Below are positions 56,516-64,000 of a DNA stretch of 64,000 bases, in pieces (position 1 is the first letter of the stretch; each line of letters opens with the position of its first letter). The position numbers and the translations under genes were made by a program. This DNA comes from Synchiropus splendidus. Taxonomy: Eukaryota; Chordata; Actinopteri; Syngnathiformes; Callionymidae. The stretch is from contig NC_071347.1 in NCBI RefSeq assembly GCF_027744825.2, positions 22,077,001-22,141,000 on the forward strand. The letters are read 5' to 3'. The notes under the pieces were generated by a model. It was not told the DNA's origin. It worked only from the letters and a program-made list of their open reading frames with translations, and made no database searches.

Positions 56516-59500
56516 GCGGACACACCATCACTGAAGCACTGGAACAGAGGGGAAACACAGCAAGACATCAGGTGCAACAACGAAGGGCCTGGAGGGGGCG
56601 AAGACAGTTGAACATTCAAAACTAACAAATAAAACAAACAAAACTGGTGACGCGTGACAGTGGGAGTCGCAGTATCGTGCTCCAGTATCAGTATCAGAGT
56701 GTTTGTGGCGACTGCTTCGGCGCCTTTCAAGCGACACGTTTCAGGCAGCATTTGTCGCTTCAAATGCCGAAGTTGAGGAATCCAAACCCTGCCGACAAAG
56801 TCCCGGAGTGTGAACGAGTCAGAGCCCAGATTTTACTGTGACCCATGCACTAGTGTAAGTGACCTCGCCCACTACCTTTAGACCCGCCCCCTGAACACTG
56901 CCCGACTCATCTAACGCGACTTGAGAGGCAGGGGAACTACTCAGCGTCTCCAAGTCGTGTTTGGTGTGACCGCTTCTTGAGACGTTGTGTCTGAGGAAAT
57001 GTTTTGGTCCTCAGTCTTGTTGTCACTGGGGAGGTGGAGTGGAGCTTCACCTCAGGCTTCAGTTTCTGGTCGGTCATGGGATGTTTCACTCGTGGAGCAG
57101 GTCACTGTCTGACACTGATCTTACACCATCAATAAACCCGCTGGACAGAACTGCGTGTCGGAGAATTATTGTCCCTGTCTCCCCGACTGTTATCTTCACG
57201 ATTAAAATCAGAAAGTGGTTGAATGTGAGCAGAGCTGTGGGACGGTGGGCAGGTTGTGGAGCTGGACCACATGACCACCGTGTTTAATCCAGAGATCATG
57301 CGGTAAACAGAACAGCGCTTGAGTTTACGAGCCCTGCATGACTAGATGGATGACATGTGGAGTGGAAGCGATGACCTATTACAGAGTTGTGGAGAACATT
57401 TCATTTCAATTCCGTCCTGATTGAATTGAAGCTGGAGTCAAGCCCACACAAACGCAGGTTCAGAGTCAAACCTCCTCCTGCACCAGGGGCTGCCACATCA
57501 AGCCCACCGATGTTCCGAGGGGCCGCCCCGAGTCGGGCAGTTCTGCAGACTGTTGAGTCGGCTGCTCTGCTCCGCCGGGTGTTTATCAAGTGCAAATATG
57601 TTTGTGAGCGCCGCACTGTCCTGTCCTCATCCCGAGTCTGGCTCCAGGGTTTGTGTACTGGTGTGTACTGCATGTGTGCGCTCGGTCTTGTGCGCGTCTG
57701 AAAATAGCCCTGGCCCAGTTCGGATTGTGTGTTTATGTGTGAGCGACTCCTAACAGCGGCAGGCTCCGCCCCTCAGCTCATAATGCGGTCGGCCTGGAAG
57801 CTATACTTAGCTTGTGTGTGTGTGTGTGTGTGTGTTGTGGTGCTGCCAGCCAGAGACAAGGGGATGCCTGTGCACACCCAGCTAATTCCAGGGTTGGGGG
57901 CTGCGGCCAGCAGTTAAAGTTCTCCGCGGCTAAATTGAGCTATTTTATAAATCAAGACCTTCAGCGCCTCAGAAGAAGTACGTTCAGCTGTCAGCTGTGA
58001 AATACTACCGGCAGCGCGTGTGTGTATGTGTGTGTGGACTGTTCTTAAAGGACGTGTGAAGTGCAGTGTAATAAATATGGTGGAGAGAAATCAGCTTTTT
58101 ACAGTGAAAAATGACTTTTTTTTTCACTGTATGTTTTGTTTCTAATATGAAGGAAACAGAATGTTCTTCTCTTTGGACTCATCCAGTCCTGGAGGGATGA
58201 ATTCAATAAGTCCAATATGGTGATGACAACACACTCGATGTCATCAAGTGCTGATGTCCTTCGGGAGTTTTTCAGTCACATGGTGGTAAATAAAGCACCT
58301 ACTGATATAAGCAGGGCTCCAGCAGGATCAGGTCGTCCCAAGATTTGGACTCACGCCACACAAGTCGTGTGTGTGTCTGTGCCAAGTCGTCCCGTGCTCA
58401 AAATGCCTGGAACAGTCCCAGTATTTACAGTAAGAACGAGGTAAAGCTGAAGTGACCTACTCAGAGGCCCTTGGCTTTAGTTTTATTTCGTTTTAGCCAC
58501 GCCCACTAGTCTGGTATATCCTGGTCAGCGAGTGTCTTTCTGGTTCAGACTTTGTCTCTGATTCTTGTTGAGTCTGGTGGCTTTGGAGCAGCCAAGTGGT
58601 CTCTCCGCCCTCAATCCTTTGTGCCACTCTAGCGCCACCTTGACATCGTCTTCATGGAGCGTGAAGTGAAACTCACCCCGCACAGCAAACTCACTCACAC
58701 AGTCGACCGGGTTTAACCACTGAAGCCACACTTGCCGCTCATTGCTAGTCAGCTATTAGCGTCAGTGCTGCTCGGCAGAAACCCAAGTGAAGACGTGAGC
58801 ACTCCAGTGTCCACTCAGGAGTCACTCATTAGTCCTCATAAACCATTCTCCGAGCCCTTGTGTGTGTGAGAGAGAGACAGAGAGAGTGGGAGAAAGACTG
58901 CTGCCTGCGCTACAGTACACAATGTTCTGGGTCAGAAGATCTGGACGCCGACCAAGTCTCTGGACTGAATTAACCTTGTGTCCTGCTGCTGTGTTGGATC
59001 ACTGCAGTCTGGATTGTGATAAGATTTACACACACACACACACAATCTCTGGTGTTGCTCACTTTCTAAACTTGAACTGGAGGCACAGGCGAGTTGTGAA
59101 ATCTTCCCACTGGATACAGTCCCGTTCCTCAGCTCCTCATTCACGTAGCTCTGCAGTCCTATTATTAAACCCCAGGTCACATTGTGGGGAGCCAAGTCGG
59201 ACCTGCACAGCCGTCATTCTTCTCTTATGTATGTGAAAGTTGTGTTGTGGGAGCAGCAGCTCACTACAGAAACCCAGACTTCCTACTCCCCGCAAACTAC
59301 CTCCTGTTCTTCTTCAGCTCTCCAGCTAGTGTTGCAGTGTGGAGCATGCAGAGACCAGTACTCTGAGAGCCCAAGACCAAGTTGAGGTGAGAAGATCAAG
59401 GTCAGATTAAAGCATCTGTTATTGGTTGAGGTGTGTTTGGAGAGTCAGGGAGGCCAGATGGAGAGGCAGAGTTGGAGATGAAGAAGAGAAGGCCACCGAT

Positions 59501-59550
59501 GTGGATCGTGATGAAGGAGTACTACAGGAGGATGTTGCGAGGTGAAAGGG
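56516..59550. other. Noncoding spacer
   Basis: Includes a (GT)n tract at 57813-57835 and a (CA)n tract at 59030-59043. CTCTAGCGCCACCTTG near 58628 is a weak minus-strand CTCF-like motif. Several small frames, none recognised. Confidence 0.35.
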
Positions 59551-59554
59551 AAGG

Positions 59555-59745
59555 CAAAGTCAGTCATGGTGAGGAAAGAGCTGAGCTAAAAGTCAGGTCG
59601 ATATACAACACTGCTCTCACCTGTGGCTCCGATTTTTCTGACATTAGATTTGTGGACTCTCCCTTAGAGATAGAAGCTCAGTCATCCAGCGGAGACTCAG
59701 AGCAGAACCTCCAAAGAGGTCACTGCTGCACATTATGACTCTATC
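59555..59745 (+). mobile_element. LINE fragment (non-LTR family 1)
   Basis: GTGAGGAAAGAGCTGAGCTA, ATATACAACACTGCTCTCAC, GGACTCTCCCTTAGAGATAG, CTCAGTCATCCAGCGGAGAC and CTCAGAGCAGAACC are in the order of the reverse transcriptase C-terminal region. It is interrupted by deletions and non-functional. Confidence 0.8.
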
Positions 59746-60689
59746 ATCCGCTCAGGGATCAGCATAACAGCAGCAGCAAACTAGAGTGTGAAGGAAAGTG
59801 CTGTCCTCGGTGAGTGATGTCGTCCCATGGCTCATCGTGAAAACCACACTGGCAGCGAGACGGGAACACAGATGTTGAGGCGTGTGACACACTGTCGGTG
59901 AGCACAGTCATGAGAAAACACGCCGGTGGGAGAAGCCTCACAGCTGCTCAGGACAATGAGAAGGAAACACAGGCAGCCTGGAGACTCTTCCTGTGAGCAG
60001 CGCCTCTGGTGCCGCGCGTGTTACTGCGGAGCTGAACCACACGCAGCGCTCCTCTGTGAAGCCGCAGAATTATGACCATCAAATCGAAGATTCATGGTTA
60101 TTGGGACTGTTGCACAAGGCCCCGCCCCCTCCCAGAGGCAGCGGCTCCGCGGTCACAAACCTCAAGTCTTTAAGAAAACATTGGTTGTGTTTTTAGCCGA
60201 CGCTGCGAAGCTGAAGTCTAATTTGTCAATGCAGAGGTCACCGAGCTCCGAGAGGCAGTAAACCCATTTCGATTCTTAAGTTTGGCTGACTGACATGTGA
60301 TTCTGAAAGTGGACTTCTATTAAAATTGACTTGTTTTTTTCCCACCACACACCTGAGTTTTGCTGTGTAATTCCTCTACATGCCTCATAGTGTCATCTTC
60401 CATCTCCTGACTGTTGGTTTTCTGTTGAGTTGCCGCTGCTCTTCAGGCCTTCAGCTGGCTTCTCTAAAACAAAGCTACATTTAACCCATTATTTGCAACA
60501 TTTTAAAGCTACATCCAATATTTTTTGGAACTCAACAACTCTCCGATACCTTTGGTCTAGTCGACCCCTCCAACACAGAGTTTTTATTTTGTCATTTATC
60601 AAACCTCATCTTTGTATTAAGTCACAATTCCAAGTCATAATTTTTGCTCTTTAGATCTGGAAGCCTCCATAAAACCTGTCCTGCATTCT
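59746..60689. other. Noncoding spacer
   Basis: No repeat or gene recognised. AT-rich after 60290. Confidence 0.4.
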
Positions 60690-61345
60690 TGGAGCGTATT
60701 TCTTCTTCTTTCTCGTTCGGCTTCTCCCTTCAGAGGTGGCCACAGCGGATCATCCTCCTCCATCTCACCCTGTCCTCTGCTTCCTCTTCTCTCAAACCTC
60801 CAAACCTCATGTCCTCCTTCACCACCTCCATCAACCTCCTCTGTGGCCTTCCTCGCCACCATCTGCCTGGCAGTTCCAACATCTCAATATCTTCATCTAC
60901 CAATGTACTGAGCACATGTGCTGTCCCTCTGATCCTATCATCATCCTGCTCTCACTCCCAGAGAGAAGCTCAGCATCTTCATCTCTGCTACCTCCAGCTC
61001 TGCCTCCTGTCTTCTCCTCAGTGCCACTGTTTCCAAACCATACAACGTTGCTGGCCTCACCTCCCTTTTGGACACTTTCCCTTTCATCCTTGCCGACACC
61101 CTTTCGTCACACACTTTTCTCCCACGATTCCATCCTGCCTGCACCTGCTTCTTCACCTCTTTCTCCTGTAACTTCACCTGTCCACTTGTCTCCCTCTCAT
61201 TCACACACATGGATTCTGTCTTACTGCGGCTAACCTTCATTCCTCTCCTTCCTAAGGCAGACCTCCACCTCTCTAGCTGATCTTCCACTGGCTCCCTGCT
61301 CTCACCACAGATCACAATGTCAACCTGTCAACCTGTCCGTCACCA
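60690..61345 (-). pseudogene. RTE-type LINE reverse transcriptase tail, broken
   Basis: On the minus strand, 61315-60941 reads a 124-residue frame with SREPVEDQLERWRSAL, RRGMKVSRSKTE, VRPATLYGLETVALRRRQE and KMLSFSLGV. A frame over 60915-60730 adds GRPQRRLMEVVKEDMR and EDRVRWRRMIRCGHL. These follow the order of the finger/thumb-to-C-terminal region of RTE-clade LINEs common in fish. Compared with the family layout, the stretch between the KLQEKEVKK-like and QVQAGW-like segments and the stretch after SFSLGV are missing, and the frame shifts between the two halves. It is a dead copy. The 165- and 175-aa + strand frames are its antisense. Confidence 0.85.
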
Positions 61346-62489
61346 TGGCAAACAACAAGGGACTCAGAGCACTAATAAACACTAATAAATGTGATATATC
61401 TGGACTCCACCTGTGACGCGTTCTACCTGGCTGATGGCAAAACACTCCCAGTTATCACCATATTGTATCGATCTAGTCCATATTCTGATGGATTTAGGGC
61501 TCAAAATCAACCTTAACAACAAGATTCTTTCACAATTGTGAAGTGACCATTTTGTTTTTAACACTCCATATGACATTTTCTTGTTATAGTTTGATCTAAA
61601 ACTTTAACGTCAGTAGTAAACACTTGCAATTATTCTTCTTTAACTGCCATCCTTATCATTTAAATATCTTAAATGTGGCCCAAAACTAGGGACTTCAAGT
61701 TTCACAACTGTACATGAATCTTTATTTTGAGTTCCTTCTGTAACCTTCCCTTTCATATTTTCTTTTTTTTCATAGTGTCAATGTAATAAAAGTATTTCTG
61801 CCTGCATTATACAGTATCTACTTGCTATGAACTCTTTAAAAAAGTTTCCGAAATAGAAACAAACTGTCAGAATTTAGAGTGAAAGCTGAGTTCACATGAG
61901 CCGACGTGTCAGATTGAAGCTGTTGATGAAAAAAAAAGTCTGTATTTTCGGAGTGAACCGTCTGTACTGAGCTGAATGATTCCTCTTGGTGGGACCACAG
62001 CTGAGGACAGAGACTGCGATGGACGTCTCTGCGCTGATCTGTTGCCCAGCCGGGCTCCACACTCGCCCCACTCTTCCTGGAGTTCATTATTTCCATCCTG
62101 GACCTTCCTTCTTGGGTGGTCCCCGCCACGCGTCGCTCCCCGCCCCACCTCCCGAATGTGTAAATACGTGTGAGTGTGTGCATGTGAGAGCGTGCGTGCC
62201 AGAGGTTGCCTCTTGTCTCCACGTGCTTTTGCAAGTCTGCGTTTTTGACCTCCAAACTGCAAAAGTCACGAACGCGATGTGGATGTAATTAGCTGTGACG
62301 CTGATCTACAAGGGTGATAATCTGGACTGAGCCTGAGCTGGAACCAGAGAAAACTCTCTTCTGGGCCCCAAGTTAAGTGGAGATTTCAAATGAGAACAAG
62401 ATTAAATTAAACCTGAACTTCTCATAGACCGCAGCGGCAGGATTTCAGCGAGGTGAGGACTTTCCTGAGAAGATCCAGAGGCAGGTTCC
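61346..62489. other. Noncoding spacer
   Basis: 61540-61850 is AT-rich; 61980-62160 is GC-rich. No gene or repeat recognised. Confidence 0.4.
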
Positions 62490-62780
62490 TCCTGAAGTCT
62501 GAGTTCAAAAGTGCCATCCATCCAATGTGGGATAGGAAGCTGGTCCTCTTTCGGTGTGTAGAAACAGGAGCTCTACTTTGAGCCTCTCCCAGATGACTGA
62601 GCTTCTTGCTCTCTGGTCCAGAGTGGAGACCTTGTCTTTTAGCTCAGCTCTTATCGGACTGATCTCACGCTTCATCCGTCCCTCACTCACGAGCAAGTCC
62701 CTGAGACGCTTGAACTCCTCCTTCACATCATCTACGAAGCGCATCACTCACCCTCCCCATCCTGGATGAGCTGGAAGACT
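62490..62780 (-). pseudogene. LINE reverse transcriptase fragment (non-LTR family 1), minus strand
   Basis: An 80-residue minus-strand frame (62747-62505) contains VKEEFKRLRDLLVSEGRM, KREISPIRAEL and SSVIWERLKVELLFLHTER. These are recognisably diverged versions of the family's '-KYLGVLFTSEGRM-EREI' and 'SSVIREGL' segments, brought together by an internal deletion. It is the longest in-frame relic of this family in the window; the start is arbitrary because it is a fragment. Confidence 0.8.
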
Positions 62781-62829
62781 TGGCCCGCAACTGGGTCTAA
62801 CCTTCATTGTTGGGCGTTGATGAGGACTG

Positions 62830-63300
62830 AAGCTAAAAGGCCCATTTATGCAAAAAAAGTATTTCAAAGCCTGTTCCCTTCACTGATCGCACGCTTCCAT
62901 TCGTTCTTAACATTGCTGTTCACCCATATATCCACCAGGGGGAGCAGCTCAGAGTCAAAAGTTTATGACAACAACAAACTCCAAAACCAACATGGCGACT
63001 GTGGAGTCAGTGTTGATCATGTAGCTCCTGCACAAAAGAGAAAACAGAGGCAGCGTTGTCGTCGTTGATCAGTGAGGTTGTTAAATATATGGCCACTGGA
63101 GGACAGAGAACTTCCACCATTGTCATGTCTTCTCCGTGTCTTAATAGAGCTACGTATTGAGTACTAACAGCAACACTGCCCCCCGTGGCTTCCAGTGGTA
63201 CTGCTCAGTGAGGCCAGCGTCTGTAAGATTTGTGGAAACATGCAGAAACACGGAGGAAATGAAGGCGGAGCACAGATCTGGATTCGTACGCAAGTGAAGA
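62830..63300 (-). repeat. CTCF-motif-carrying interspersed family, long copy, minus strand
   Basis: Read on the minus strand it is colinear with 44640-45080: CCTTCATTTCCTCCGTGTTT, GCATGTTTCCACAAATCTTA, GAGCAGTACCACTGGAAGCC, ACGGGGGGCAGTGTTG, GTCGCCATGTTGGTTTTGG and CTGCTCCCCCTGGTGG. On the + strand the last block is CCACCAGGGGGAGCAG at 62932-62947. Confidence 0.8.
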
Positions 63301-64000
63301 AGCAACCATTGAATCTTCTAACATCATTTTGCATTTATTTGTGGAGAAATGACTCATTGTGCACTCCTCGTCAGCCCTGGGTGCAGACTCCGTGGGAAAA
63401 CCAGTTGGATGCCCACAACTGAGGTCCCTTAGGAGTTAAGGTTCCATGTAGCATGGCAATGCTAAACTGCTGCAGCAACCAATCAAGAGAGAGCGTGATC
63501 TTCCAGCCAGGTCCCCATCTCAAGGATGGGTGGCTCTGGAAGTGCTTGGTGCCTGGATGAATTTGGAGGAACTCAACAGGTCCTGGAACTCATGAAGATC
63601 TACACCAAGGTTTAGCTCAGAAGATGCTGCCGCCATCAGAGCCAGGGCTGCGACAGTGGCTAGTGTGCTAGCCAGATGTTCTAACCAGGAGGCGCTCTGA
63701 GCTGGAGAAAACAGATTTTGTGAAGTTGACTTGGCCTTTTCCTCTTTGCTGAGTCAGCTTCTGGTCAAGTGCTTCAGACTCCTGAACAACAAGGACCTGT
63801 TTGGCAGAGTTGTTGGCTTTAGTTAGACATAGCAGGAGTGAGGATACGACTCTCGTGTCTTCAGCTTGAAAAACTGAGGCTCTGGTGACGTACAATGACT
63901 TCGCTCTTGACGTCTGTATTTCGGACTTGAAAGGACGTATAAGGACGTAAATCTAATCTAAGGAAGGTGGGAGCTCTCGTGCCCTCAGGGGTGGGTGGGT
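63301..64000. other. Noncoding end of window
   Basis: No repeat, exon or RNA gene recognised in this final stretch. Confidence 0.4.

Noticed and set aside
60644..61233. 175- and 165-codon + strand frames, Ser/Pro/His/Leu-rich
   Set aside because: They are the antisense of the RTE reverse transcriptase remnant.
1..64000. A new multi-gene defence, biosynthetic or mobile system
   Set aside because: No gene cluster exists here. Everything that can be named is candidate exons, repeats, transposon remnants and possible regulatory sites.

Overview
This window looks like chromosomal DNA from a teleost fish, probably a percomorph. The grounds are several repeat types common in fish genomes. These are the 'CTGGTTTCCTCCCACAGTCCAAA' SINE-core type, the 'GGCCTTTATTAGTCCCACAGTGGG' retroposon tail, the 'CCTCAAATTGAGGCTTAACC' element, RTE-type LINE remnants, and hAT elements with 8-bp target duplications. 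Dense CA/GT, GATA and AT microsatellites and vertebrate-type splice sites fit the same picture. There are no operons, Shine-Dalgarno-led genes, phage genes or CRISPR arrays. I found no complete protein-coding gene; the window reads as intergenic or long-intron DNA.

Gene content is limited to a few candidate exons on the + strand. The best is 663-731, 69 bp, open in phase 0/0 between a good acceptor and a good donor. Weaker candidates lie at 5750-5979, 29268-29381, 39761-39827 and 46551-46585. I could not name the parent protein of any of them. Most long open frames are chance frames in GC-rich, CA-repeat or retroelement DNA.

Layout. 0-12 kb: candidate exons, a GC-rich block with spaced GGATTA motifs, a GATA microsatellite, AT-rich repeat copies and a duplicated GC-box/G-run. 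12-14 kb: inverted hAT-type ends enclosing three adjacent copies of a ~200-bp element. 14-28 kb: a long (AT)n tract, a diverged AT-rich element present twice, and two possible conserved noncoding blocks (11.8 and 22.4 kb). 27-28.8 kb: a palindromic hAT MITE and a 476-bp hAT element with an exact 8-bp target duplication. 33-38 kb: SINEs, a further transposon-like element and LINE fragments. 38-46 kb: retroposon tails, a ~450-bp interspersed family whose copies carry CTCF-like motifs, and a 581-bp hAT element with an exact target duplication. 49-52 kb: a ~450-bp direct duplication built from LINE fragments. 55.8-56.5 kb: an irregular GACTTGA/GACAAGA minisatellite. 59-63.3 kb: LINE fragments, including the best-preserved one, an RTE-type reverse transcriptase tail on the minus strand.

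The evidence supports a record of nested transposon insertion and decay around possible regulatory DNA. I saw nothing that supports a new multi-gene system.
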